A DNA stretch of 64,000 nt from NCBI GenBank assembly GCA_963576735.1, contig OY755175.1, forward strand, positions 4,604,401 to 4,668,400. Reading direction: 5' to 3'. The translations under genes and the position numbers were made by a program. Shown here piece by piece: positions 11,567 through 22,959 of this stretch; positions within the stretch are counted from its first letter, which is position 1; the number at the start of each line of letters is the position of its first letter. The notes beneath the pieces are model-generated. The model searched no databases. It had not been told where the DNA came from and was given only the letters and a program-made list of their open reading frames with translations. Source of the DNA: Bedellia somnulentella. Taxonomy: Eukaryota; Arthropoda; Insecta; Lepidoptera; Bedelliidae.

Positions 11567-12230
11567 ATATACTTTTTTAAAGTTACTGTCCCATCAGTGC
11601 TTTGTACGAGAACACTGTCACATGATTATTAAAATAACTAAATTTAAGTCTTAAAAAAAGACTTTTTCATTAAGGTCCGACTAAGGGCTTGAAACCACAC
11701 CTCTTTGCAGTAGAAATAAAACGGTTTCGTTTAAAAGTTACAATTGCAAATACGCACAAATATAGGTGCAGCAGGTATAAGGAATCATTTATTGTTAATA
11801 CATGTTACTTTCCTCAGTAAACATGTCAATCAAAGATACATTTCGTCAACTTTTTCCGGCCTCACCTAAAGAAACATTTCACTTAATTGTATTTATTTAT
11901 CACTCCGTGAACATTTATTCTGGGCTTCATTTAATTAATAATAATTTTGAGTTTCATTCACTCCATACTCAATATAATAATTTTTATTTACTATGAAACA
12001 CCTTTTAGTATTACCAAAATCAAACACCTCACTTCAAATAAAGTGGTAGTTTGGGTAACCATGAAGGTTATTAAGCTATAACGTGAACTCGAATGTACTG
12101 AACCAAAGTTGTTTGCTATGTGTGTATGTGTGTGTTATATGTGGGTACAATTATCTATAAAGCCCAATAAATTAAGCTAGTTTTAGACTCTAAACTATAC
12201 TAATGGAAACTGCCTGTCTTTATTCGAATC

Positions 12231-12380
12231 GATTTTTGGGCGATGCGGTTGGAGACCCATCACCAACAACCTTTACATTTACCATCTTTTCGCCACTCAC
12301 ATTTCCAAAAGTGGCTGAGGAATTTCTAATTCCTTAGCTCTGGCTACCCCTTCTAGGGATTTATAGCCGTGAGTATATGT
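12231..12380 (+). repeat. SINE-A copy, 5' truncated
   Basis: Starts within the family at GATTTTTGGGCGATGCGGTT and runs to the GCCGTGAGTATATG end. Confidence 0.75.
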
Positions 12381-12399
12381 TGTGTTATTCGAATAGATG

Positions 12400-14660
12400 T
12401 GTTTAAAAATTTAAAAAGTATAAACAAAATTAGCTTCATAAACACAAATCGGCCTCTTGGAATTTCCATGAAAGTAATAACAGTGGGCCCTGAAGTAGCC
12501 CTATTTGATGTTGATTGATCGCCGGTCAGCACCATGGTGAAAGACTGTAAACACACGGAAATCACGGGCCACCTGCGCGACGCAACGTGTTTGCCAACCG
12601 TCCACTGTTAAGTCAACGTTGCCCAAACGTTTGTTTTGTCATTGGTGCCAAAGAAGCGGAAATTTGGTGACAACACAATTAGCCCGTATTTAGTTTTGTT
12701 GGACATTAGTTTGAGAAAGTAAATTATTGCTGGGCTATTATTTTGGAACATCTCTCTGTTGTTTGATTTGCCTTCATGTATTGTTTTCAAACTAATATTT
12801 GAAGTTTGTTTATCTTTTAATAATAGATGGATTTTTTTGTAAATTATATATATTAAGAATAATTTAGCATTAATTGTACTTCGTTTCTCTTACAGTTTTC
12901 ACCCTCAACCGATAAAAAGTTCATCATTTACAAAGCCGCCATTACAACGTTAAACAACAGGCATTTATAAATCATACTCGCTAAGTAACAAACCGACTGT
13001 CCACTTCGATTCCATATCAATCGAGATACGATCAACCCCATCACTATTAGTAACTAACAACATCACTACGTGTATTCGAATTGTTGCTACAATTACCTCG
13101 AAAATGGAGCTACAATAATTACCGTGCACGCATCGAGGTCGATAACAAAATAACTTTAATACGGTTCGGACTGTCCATACTTTTGTATTGGTAGCGATGC
13201 TCACTGTGACGTCACAAGCCTTTAATTATAATGTAGTAAGTAATGAATTTGACTTGTTGCGGTTTGAATAGGACGGGAAAATTAAATTTCAGGCAAGATT
13301 GTTTATTTATAATAGTGTATATCTAACGTTGTGATCTATGTCCTAATCCTGAACCGTAGTCATAGTACCTAAGTAGAATAAAGGCAACGTTAACATCCCA
13401 TATACTGTAGGGAGGTTTTTAAGTTAAGTTTAAATATAAATTATTTGGAAGCCACTTTTGCCAGATAGTGACGAGAAAACAAGGAGTGACAAAAGGTCGT
13501 CCGTAATAAGTAGCGAACCGTGTAGCTTTTGTTAGAGAGTTTTGATTATATGAATCTTTTATTTTTTAATGACGACAAATTACGTAATAATTTTTTTTAA
13601 CCTTTCTTTAAATGTTCCGAAAAAACTTCTAGACTATCACTGTCTATGGTTGATAATGTTGGCCCTGAGAAGAAACTATTATTAGTCACGTGATCGAGGG
13701 TAGTCGAAGTGGGAAGCCCGTGAAGTGGTCACACTTCCGTTACTGTGACGTCAGCACCTCATATAACCTTATTAGTCGGTAATGTGCATCGTGGCTACAT
13801 TTTAGTTGACCAGTCGACTTCTGTTTAATTAATTTACGTTCGAAATGTTGAAACAATATTATTTTTTGAGACTTGAATATTTTTAACGTCATATCATTAT
13901 AAACTCCTATCGAAACCTGTTTTTTATAAGTTCATATTTATTTTAAACTAAACTTTAGAATATATTCCTTAAGTATATAAGGTAGATAAGTAAGGAAAGA
14001 AGAGGGTAATTCCCAACACAAGTATTTTTAATTACTTCCCGGGAAGACTCCGGTGATGTACTTTTTTAAATAAATTTAAAATTAAATAAATTTATTTTTA
14101 TTTTTTTATTTTATTACATCAAAAATATAGATATTATTTTACTTAGCTAGTATATAGACCAACAGATAAAAATGTTTTCTTTAAATATATTAAAACAGTG
14201 TTGCAAGGGATGCAACCCCTTTATCAAATTGCCACCCAATAAATCTATGATTCTCGCCTACATTTCGTCAAAAAGAACTGGAATTCTCTAATACAAAAAC
14301 CGGTCGACCTTAGCACAGTTTAGAATATTTTTCTTTTTTAAGGGTGGGAGGGGTAAAACCGAGCTAAGGGGTCGCGTGGCGAACATTGAACTCTAAGTAC
14401 CCTGAGTACGTTTACCATGTGGGATTCATTGTTGCATTGAATAATTAATTACTTATTTTGTATTCAATAAATAGGGTGATAATGTTAAGGAACAGGAATT
14501 TCGAACATAAATTTCGGTTAGCTATTTTGTATGGTCATCTATGGACTTTTAATTTGGGTCGAATCGGTTCAAGTTTAAAACATATGTTTTAAGTTTATGT
14601 TCGAAAATAATATACGGGTTAATTTTTAATTTCGGTATCAATATTCCCCTTAACATATGT
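12400..14660. other. unique DNA with two CRE palindromes
   Basis: No gene is recognised. CREs (TGACGTCA) lie at 13207-13214 and 13746-13753, each in a locally GC-richer stretch. A GC-rich stretch at 12480-12610 contains TGTAAACACA, a forkhead-like site. These may be enhancers of a neighbouring gene. Confidence 0.35.
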
Positions 14661-14666
14661 CAAATT

Positions 14667-14916
14667 ACATACATACATACATATACTCACGGCTTTAAAT
14701 CCCTAGAAGGGGTAGCCAGAGCTACGGAATTAGAAATTCGTCAGCCACTTTTGGAAAATTGAGTGGGGAAAAGATGGTAAAGTAAAGGTTGTTGGTGATG
14801 GGTCTCCAACCGCATCGCCCAAAAATCCCTTGCAAACACCAATACCGTTAGTCGCCTCTTACGTATACCCATCGGTAGAAACGGGGTAGTGCTATTCTAA
14901 GCAGACACTACACGGC
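14667..14916 (-). repeat. SINE-A copy
   Basis: Complete minus-strand copy. The (CATA)n tail and ATACTCACGGC lie at the left, and the family 5' end (AGACACTACACGGC as read on plus) lies at the right. Confidence 0.8.
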
Positions 14917-15630
14917 AACTAATGTCAAATTAGGGAATACTTAATATTTCATTGCATTGATAACTTTTAGGATTATCTTTCTGTTTTATTGATTATTTAG
15001 GTATGTTCTTTTTTAAAATCCCGATGTAGATACTTTTCTTTTGCATCAATTGACTTATACTAATATTTCAGAGCCTATCTCTAGTACTACGATGAAAATG
15101 GTTGGAATATTCTTCTATTGAAATAAGATTTAGCGTAATATTTTTTCTTGGTAGTCTTGGAAAAGCTTACAATTTCAATGATTACGCAATTCTGAAGCTC
15201 TCATTCCCATCATAGGAATTAAGCTTTAATATAACGTATGCCGCTTAAATTGTTTAGCGTTTTGGCGCTGATTAATGAGGATACTGGCATTACAAAACTG
15301 GTGTGAGGATAACAATGGCAAGGGGAGTACTCAGACCGTGGGACAAGGTTCCCTACTGTAGTTACACCTATGCGAGTGGGTCCGCCCTACACAGCTGTCG
15401 GTTTAGAATCCATTAATACTACCAATTCGGAAATATTATCAAAATACTATATTTTCAATGAGAGTGTGAGACTATTTTAATTGAATAAAGTTGTAGTTTG
15501 TTTAACGAAAACAGCTTTTTAAAATTATTCTCTGATTTATTTAGTTGACTCACTACACACCTTTGGTATGTAATAGTTTCTAAAAACGTCACTACTAATG
15601 AAAGCAAAAATATTTTTTAGTACTTCATAA

Positions 15631-15714
15631 AATTCAAATATGGCTGAGGAGTTTCTAGCTCTGAAGCTCTGGCTACCCCTTTTTGGGATTTATGGCCGTA
15701 TGTATATATGTATG
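15631..15714 (+). repeat. SINE-A 3' end fragment
   Basis: Only the last ~80 bp are present, from ATGGCTGAGGAGTTTCTAGC through CTACCCCTTTTTGGGATTTA to the TATG tail. Confidence 0.65.
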
Positions 15715-15719
15715 AAATT

Positions 15720-16220
15720 GCTGACAATGCAAGATGAGCTCTCTCTAGTGCTTACACTCTTCTGCTCTTATTAATGTTGCTAAGTTCTCAATTAAATGAT
15801 ACGATTCTACTTTCCTCTCGTCATGAATACCACCCAACCAGACAACCAGGTGTTTACACGATTACAATTTGCATTTATTTATAAAAGGGCCAGATTTAAT
15901 TTTGAAGTTTATTTTGCAAGAACTACTTTTTTTACGTTTAAGTTAAGTGGACTATTAGTGATTAGTTGCTTTTTTGTTATCACAAATACTAACAATTTTT
16001 TTTATATGTAAACTAATCATAAGCCAACCCAATAACAAAAGCTGATCAAGTTATTTAGACACAATTGAAATAACTACTAATTTGGGGTTTATAAAACCGG
16101 TTAGACAAATGGACGTATTAATTCAATAAAAAGTTATTAAAGTAACGAAACGAGTTCATCGCATTAGAGACATCGTGTTTAACCATATGTGTACGATATT
16201 GTATTTATATGAAGAAATAA
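15720..16220. other. AT-rich spacer, nothing recognised
   Basis: The short frame at 15796-16011 shows no domain and no repeat family is seen. Confidence 0.45.
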
Positions 16221-16223
16221 ATT

Positions 16224-16500
16224 ATGCAGATATATGTTACGCGTGCGTTGCCAAAAGGGATTTTTCTATTAGACAATGCTGGCGGGATTAATAATTCCAA
16301 AATACGGGGTGTTTTTTGGTTGTATAGGCAGGGGTCGTTGGTCGCAGCTGCGCGGGACCATATCAAATTGATTCCCCCCCTCTCGCACCCCGCGGGGTGG
16401 GGCTCACACATGGTGTGCGCGTGCGACGGTGACGTCACTAATGTAAGGGTTGTTTTCAACTTTCATTGTGCTACCGTTTTGATGAATAATATGTAGTTTT
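16224..16500. promoter_or_regulatory. GC-rich unique peak with CRE
   Basis: Strong GC peak with CpGs, a C-tract (CCCCCCCCTCTCGCACCCCG) and a full CRE at 16430-16437. Overlapping open frames of 84 and 90 codons on both strands (16205-16459 and 16224-16496) are probably a result of GC content. It could be an enhancer or a small exon; no splice signals were convincing. Confidence 0.35.
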
Positions 16501-17239
16501 ATGATGTTGCAGACTTTGTTGTTATTATTTTGGTTGAGAGTGCAATGATGTAATGCAGTCAATTAACAATTTTTATTATATTATATAGTTCGATATTGAT
16601 AAAATGAATTTTCTTTTGTTAGTTAAATGAATATAAGATTATGGATCGGACATTAATGACGTTTACCATTTTCTAGCTTCGGAGTCTTCAAAAGATAGAA
16701 TTTAGAGAAAGGCAATGTGTTCTAATCTTAATAATATATTTGTTCCGTATCTAACAACTACCGTTCAGCTAAAGTGAGGGTGATGACATTTTATTTTATA
16801 AACACAATTCGAATTTTAAAATTCCACGAACGGTTCCCAAATAAGAAAGTCAATTTTGTAAACTCGCTGTGAACTGTAAACATTTTTAAAAATTATTCCC
16901 ACAATACAATTTGTTTCAATGAGAAATAATTAAAAGCGTCCCAAATTTATGTGTAGGGGATACAAACTTTCAAATATTATAAATGTCAAGGGTATGCCGC
17001 GGACATATATACAGACAAACATGGCGAAAATATAAGTGTTCATGAAACAATATAGGAAATCAAGACGCTAAAAAGCTAACCAAAAGCGAGTCTGACTATG
17101 CCATGGAATGTTCTTTACAATTAAATCAACTTTAATCTTTGTCTATAAAAAAGTGACTATCGAGAGTGGTGGCAATCGTCAAGTGAAGTTAACTGAAAGC
17201 TATTATTAAGCAGAAGGCTTTATCAAATACCCACCATTC

Positions 17240-19160
17240 AAGTTACCAAGTTACCTGCTCAGGTCTAGGGGCTCGGTTGCCTAGCAACTAGTTGCCCGGG
17301 ATTTTGCTTAGTCTAGGATCCAGGCACCAGGAAAAAAATATCTATTTATTAAGTAAAGTCTGTTAAATATCTCGTTCAAATTAATTACGCGAGCATAGGC
17401 AGTCTTAAGAAGCCAGTGTAAGAACTTTTTGCATAAAAGCCCAAGCCTTTATCAAGTATTAATCATTGAGGTTGCCTAGGTCAGATCCGGGGGTCGGTTT
17501 CCTAGCAACCATTTGCCCGGGATACATCTGAGCTATTTCCACGAACCATGCACCGGGCAGCAATGGCGCATATATGAAATGTATTTAGTATATAAGCGAT
17601 TATTTCTGCTGCTGAAGCGATTTAAAGTGATTAATTTATAAGATAAAAAAATACGCGAATATAGACAGTCATTTAAAACCAGTGAAAGTTTTTTTTAAGT
17701 AGAAGTCTTTGTTTAATTGTCGTTGTTTAATTACGTTACCGAGAAATATTTATTGAATCTATTTTATGAATAAGTAAGTTAGTTAAATATTAATATCAGA
17801 TGATGTAGCTATAAACTATTTCTCAGAATCCTATACAAAGGCTTCATCAATAAAGCTGAGGGTGGTTTCAGTGCACCACCCCACCCAGGTTGCCTAGGTC
17901 AGATCCGGGGCTCGGTTTCCTAGCAACCATTTGCCCGGGATACATCTGAGCTATTTCAACGAACCATGCACCGGGCAGCAATGGCGCATATATGAAATGT
18001 ATTTCGTATATAAGCGAATTTTCTGCATCTGTTGAAGCGTTTTTTAGTTGATTTATTTTTAAGATCAAAATGATTACGATAGCATGGACAATCATATATA
18101 ACAAATGTAAGAACTTTTTAAAAAAATGCCGAAGCCATTATCAAGTACTAACCATTGAGGTACCTAGGTACCTATCTATAATATCTATCTATCCATATAA
18201 TCGCTTTTTAATTACGTTAACAAGAAATATTTGATGCACGTATATTTTAAAGAAGCAAAGTTAGTTAAATGGTAAGCTCAGATGATGTAGCTATAAACTA
18301 TTTCTCAGAATCCAATTCAAAGGGTTCGTCAATAGAGCCGAGGGTGGTTTCAGTGCACAACCCCACCCAGGTTGCCTAGGTAAGATTCATTTATCTATTT
18401 ATCTTTGTTATCGCTTTTTAATTACGTTAACGAGAAATATTTGTAGAATCTATCTAATAAATAGGTAAAGTTAGTTCAATATTAAGCTCGGATCATGTAG
18501 TTATAAACTATTTCTCAGAATTTAACACAAAGGCTTCGTCAATAAAGCTGAGGGTGGTTTCAGTGCACCACCCCACCCAGGTTGCCTAGGTCAGATCCAG
18601 GGGTCGGTTTCCTAGCAACCAATGCCCCGGGATTCATCTGAGCTATTTCTGCGAACCATGCACCAGGCAACAATGGCGCATATATGAAATTTATTTCGTA
18701 TATAAGCGATTTTATTGCATCTGCTGAAGAGATTTTTAAGATCAAATAATTATGCGAGCATAGACATTCATCTAAACCCGTGTAAGTTTTTTTTTTAAAA
18801 GCCGAAGTTTTAATCAAGTATTAACCATTGAGGTTGCGTGGGTAGGTACCTGGGTACCTATCTATCTATATAAATATTTATTTTATGTATATTATAAAGA
18901 GGTAAAGTTAGTTGAATACTAATATTAGATGATGTAGCTATAAACTGTTTCTCAGAATCCTATTCAAAGGCTTCGTCAATAGAGCTGAGGGTGGTTTCAG
19001 TGCACCACCCCACCCAGGTTGCCTAGGTCAGATCCGGGGGTCGGTTTCCTAGCAACCATTTGCCCGGGATACATCTGAGCTCTTTCTACGAACCATGCAC
19101 CGGGAATCAATGACGCAAATATGAAATGTACGAGTATTGCGCATATTTGCGATTTTTTGC
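17240..19160. repeat. degenerate ~420-bp tandem array with X-box motifs
   Basis: A module containing GGTTGCCTAGGTCAGATCC, GTTTCCTAGCAAC, TTTGCCCGGGATACATCTGA and GAACCATGCACCGGG starts at 17470, 17888, 18580 and 19017. A truncated copy starts at 18370 and a more diverged first copy at about 17245. A second sub-module (GATGATGTAGCTATAAACTA, GAGGGTGGTTTCAGTGCACC) precedes most copies. The central 13-mer matches the RFX X-box consensus RYYNYY-N-RRNRAC and sits at 17276-17288 (GTTGCCTAGCAAC), 17497-17509, 17915-17927, 18607-18619 and 19044-19056. Similar minus-strand frames in two units (17868-18104, 18560-18817) look like by-products of the repeat. Confidence 0.75.
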
Positions 19161-19164
19161 ATAT

Positions 19165-20440
19165 GCTGAAGCGATTTTTAGTGATTTTCTTTGGGATTTT
19201 TATATTCTTTAGTAAGTAAAATACACATTAAAAGCATTCTAAAACTATTCAAAGCTAGCAGACTACTAAGAGGAAAATTGTGATTGTTCGTTGGGAGTAA
19301 TATTTAGCTCCGATGAAATGATTTTGAAACGTTAATTTTCCTACATGATATACTAAAAATGCATATTTCCGTCCCTTTTTAAATTCGAACCTTTTCGAAA
19401 CAATGGCGGGTCGCCAGTTAACAAAATAACGACAATATGCTTGATATTATTAAAATCAAGCGATTCAATAAATATATGCCAATATCCATAAAAAAATACG
19501 CGAAGCTGAATCACGGACTGTCAGTGAAATTTGGCCTGTTGCATTTCTGGTGGCCGTTTTTTATATTTATTTCTTTTTACATTTTAGCATTTTAGTCGAA
19601 TTTTTTGGGCAATTATTTGGTCTATCTAGGTCTGATTTATAGGATTTTAATATTTATTAACAATTCTATCTTTTACAAAATATGTAAAATTTACGAATTT
19701 TATAATAATAAAAAAATATTACACGAAATGTAATATACACCTAAAAATTTATAGAGCTTTCCGTCTGATTTGCCATTATTGTTTTTATTCAAAATTACTA
19801 TTTAAATCAATTATTACTATTTTTAGTACGTTTCAAAGTAAGTATTTAATTAAAAAGCAAAAAATTTAAAGCTAAGATACCGGAACAGAAATAAGTACTT
19901 TAAAAATTCGTAGAACGGTTGGCTCTACGACGCGCGTAGCCAATTTTCTATGCGAGCGCTACGAGCGCGTTCAACGCATGCTACGCCTAGGCGCCGCCGC
20001 CCGCCTCTACATTACCGGTAGTTATGACTACCAACTACCACATCAGTGAAACTATACGTTCCCGGAACCGGAACAGTACATTAAGTGCATATGGAATTGT
20101 TTTAATTAAATTCCGGTGAATATGCAAATTGACACTTTAAATACTTTCTATGCGATACGATGTGAACAATGGAAAATGCTAAATAAACAAAGAAACATAA
20201 CGAATAAAATCATAAATGTACACAAAAACTGCCCAAAACATAAAATAACGTATTTTCATTACAAGTGCATTACTCAGGCGCGAGGTTTGTAGAGATTGGA
20301 AGCCTGCCAGCAGGGTAAAGTGCCGGCGCCAGTGAAAGTCCTAAATAAAAACTCTCACAAACTATCTACGGTACAGACAACATCGAAAGTACAAAAAACG
20401 TATTCTTCTTAATTCCACCTGAAAACATTTGAAAATAACA
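19165..20440. other. spacer with a GC-richer stretch
   Basis: Mostly AT-rich. A CpG-rich stretch at 19915-20020 (ACGACGCGCGTAGCC, GCGCCGCCGCCCGCC) may be an outlying part of the CpG island that follows. No gene is seen. Confidence 0.4.
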
Positions 20441-20449
20441 AAAACGATC

Positions 20450-21060
20450 CACTTACTGTCTAGCCGCCGCCGCATCCGTAACTCCAGTGGAACACATAAA
20501 GCACATTTAACGCAAAGCAATGCAATACAACATCAAAGGACAACTATCAAACAACTAAAAAAATATTTGAAATCGGAACGTTATGTCTGGACCGGCAGTT
20601 CGCAAATCTTTGGAATATTAAAAATAATTTCACAGATGGACACCGGCTACAATCGCTACCCGATGCTCACGGTGCGCGGGTGCAGGCGATGGCGAGTGCG
20701 ATGCGTGATACGTACCTGCGCCGCTCAACTATCTCTCAATAGTCACAGTCACCGCACTACACATCACTCGCGAGAGCTACCAGCCACCACACTTGTGGTC
20801 CGGCCGAGCGCCAAGAGTAAAATGAACGTACCTGCAGGGTGGCGGCTGGCCCGGGGCTCCCAACTTGAATGGGGAGGTCGGGACGGCGCGCGCAGGGGGC
20901 GCGGCTAGCCCGCGTGGCTCCAGCTCCTCCCCCGCCCCGCGCCACCCCCCACCACCCCCCGCCGCCCGCTCAGCTGAGCTCCTGATTAGCCCCCGGCCGC
21001 TGCCTGCCCTATTCAATTAAGAGCTGCTCGATGCATCTCGAGCCCGGGCCGGCGAGCTCG
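20450..21060 (-). promoter_or_regulatory. CpG island with three minus-strand splice donors
   Basis: The most GC-rich part of the window. Minus-strand donors occur at CAG|GTACGTTC (last exon base 20832), CAG|GTACGTAT (20716) and ACA|GTAAGTGG (20457). An upstream ATG at 20945-20943 opens a Gly/Ala/Pro-rich frame that stays open to the first donor (MARGGGGAGATRAS...). I read this as a promoter and first exon of a leftward gene with alternative donors. The protein frame may be a composition artefact. Plus-strand frames here (20429-20908) lack splice or domain support. Confidence 0.45.
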
Positions 21061-21099
21061 TTGCTAGGATGCAGCTCAACAATGCACTCACCGACGAAT

Positions 21100-22250
21100 A
21101 AATGCGATTGATTGCTTTCACTCGATGTTTCAGCGGCTCTCCCAACTTTGTCCTTTCAATTCCTACCATTCTATAGTTTTATTTCGGCCTCGCATTTTAT
21201 TGCAAAATTCGTATAGGAGACCGTATTACTGATTCTAAAGTTTGTATAACCGCGAGAGCACATTAAAACTTAAGATGGGGTGCTTTCATTCGAATGTTTG
21301 AGGAGATTTATGGGAGGGCGTTGTAACCGTTTTTATTATACGCTTGTCGGGAATAATGAGACGGCATTATATTAAACTGTGGGTTACGACTGGAGGAGAA
21401 TTAAGCGAGTGTTCAGGAGCTGGCACGACAAGGCTCTCAGGCTTGCCAACTATTTTCTCGTTTTAATCTATTACTTTTTACACCAAGAGACAGTAACGTT
21501 ATTCGGTGTTTTAGAAATAAAGAGCCTTTTCCAAATGAGTTTTGGCGATTTATTCATCCCTTATAAATAAACCGCCCATTGATAGTAATATAATTATACG
21601 GGCAGGCTCATTTAAATATCAAAGTATGATAAGCTAAATGACGTCACTCTGAACCCAAAATCGTGGCAATCATATTTTTGAGCACTAACACAATGTATGT
21701 ATCAAATAGAAAGTTTACTGAGATAGATATAGAAAATCAACGATGCAAGCTTTACGAAAACAGAACAGCGAGTGTAAAGTCTAGTTTATATGCATGTATA
21801 ATTTGGTTTTATACTGTAGAGCTAGCCTCTCGAGCACTCTATTAGATCTGTTAATAGGACATTAGGGAACCACAGCCCCGAGCTTCACAGTAATGGACCA
21901 CTTATTTATTCACCAACACATGTCTGTTCCGCGAATCATCAGTGGATATTCGCTTTTGTGTCTTTTATATTTTATTTGCGCCTTATTGTTGAACTATTTA
22001 CTGTATGATTTCTAGGTGAGTTTTCTTTTAAAATTTGCATTTTAATAAAAACTATAACAAGAAAATCATTAAAATACTACCTAATTTTTGAAACAAAGAA
22101 TAATGTCAAACACACATTGTGGTAGCACATAAATATGAATTTAACCATTGTGTTTATTCCGCCGCAAAAGCTTGCTTTGATATTAAACCTCAACTTAATA
22201 GATACATATACTAACGCATACACTAAACATTGAAAAAAAACGATAAAAGA
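21100..22250. other. unique DNA with one CRE
   Basis: No gene is recognised. A full CRE palindrome TGACGTCA lies at 21639-21646 (AATGACGTCACTC). Frames of 60-73 codons show no domain. Confidence 0.35.
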
Positions 22251-22555
22251 ATACATTGTAAATGCGGCTGAGTCTCGTAAGAACATTCTACGATGCATTT
22301 TTCATAGAAAAAGTTATAAAGCGAGAGCCCGGTGTCTAGCGCTTACGTAGATCCACCTATCTAGAGGGATTTACGCTGGATCAGCAGAATTGGCGAGAGC
22401 TTGTGTCTTACTTAGCATATTTATTGCTGCCTCGGGACCATCCTGACGAGATTTATGTTATTTTTAGATACAATATACGACGACAGCAATCCTAAGGGAT
22501 GAAATACAAACGGAAACAATGTGAAATTCACGTGACCATAAAACAAGTTACTTAC

Positions 22556-22951
22556 ATTTATAAAGCCGGTCGCAATTTGAAATGGAACTCGAAGCCACCG
22601 AGTTTCACAGCCAGCGCGATCGAGCGTGTTCAAATCACGGCGGATATTCAGCGGAAAACTTCGACTGCCCACAAAAGTTTGTAGCCCGTTCGATCGGATA
22701 AACTGCCTAGAACGTATCCGCGGCGTAGATACAATATTGGTGCATTCGGCTAAGTTAACGAGCGTGTCTGGTATGCGGCCCATCGACACGATGTTAAAAA
22801 TGCAACTGTGCTCTATTTGGAATAAGGACTCGCTTACATAGGTGTGTTTCAGGTCACGGTCTAGATGTGTGAGGCACTCATACAGGTGTATTAGCTGAGC
22901 CTGGACGGAGCTCGTCACCATAGTTACCCCCCAGCTCTCCCGGACTTCACC
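22556..22951 (-). CDS. candidate internal coding exon of unknown gene
   Basis: A 396-nt minus-strand block, exactly 132 codons, fully open. It is preceded by an acceptor (TTGCCGTTACCAG|GG) and followed by a consensus donor (AAAT|GTAAGTAA), giving phase 0-0. Translation begins GEVRESWGVTMVTSSVQAQ and contains LIHLYECLTHLDRDLKH and IVSMGRIPDTLVNLAECTNI. It is not low-complexity and has no repeat relative in the window. I recognise no family. The frame runs on to 22421 past the donor. Alternatives are a non-coding exon or chance in a GC-richer stretch. It has the same orientation as the CpG-island donors. Confidence 0.35.
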
Positions 22952-22959
22952 CTGGTAAC

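Larger units (their letters stand above)
8850..12230. other. unique AT-rich DNA with small GC peaks
   Basis: No gene or repeat family is recognised. A pyrimidine-rich TTCTTCTT tract covers about 9225-9435. GC-richer peaks at 10590-10730 and 11280-11410 may be regulatory. Confidence 0.4.

Noticed and set aside
16205..16496. Overlapping frames on both strands as a small gene
   Set aside because: GC-rich segments keep stops rare on both strands; no splice or domain support.
17868..18817. Similar minus-strand frames in two array units (PLLPGAWF..EIAQM..PG..VARKP) that look like a conserved protein
   Set aside because: They are the same repeat unit translated twice; other units break the frame and the X-box core alone explains the conserved text.
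20429..20908. 159-codon plus-strand frame in the CpG island
   Set aside because: No domain, odd composition, no splice signals on plus; minus-strand donors are better supported.
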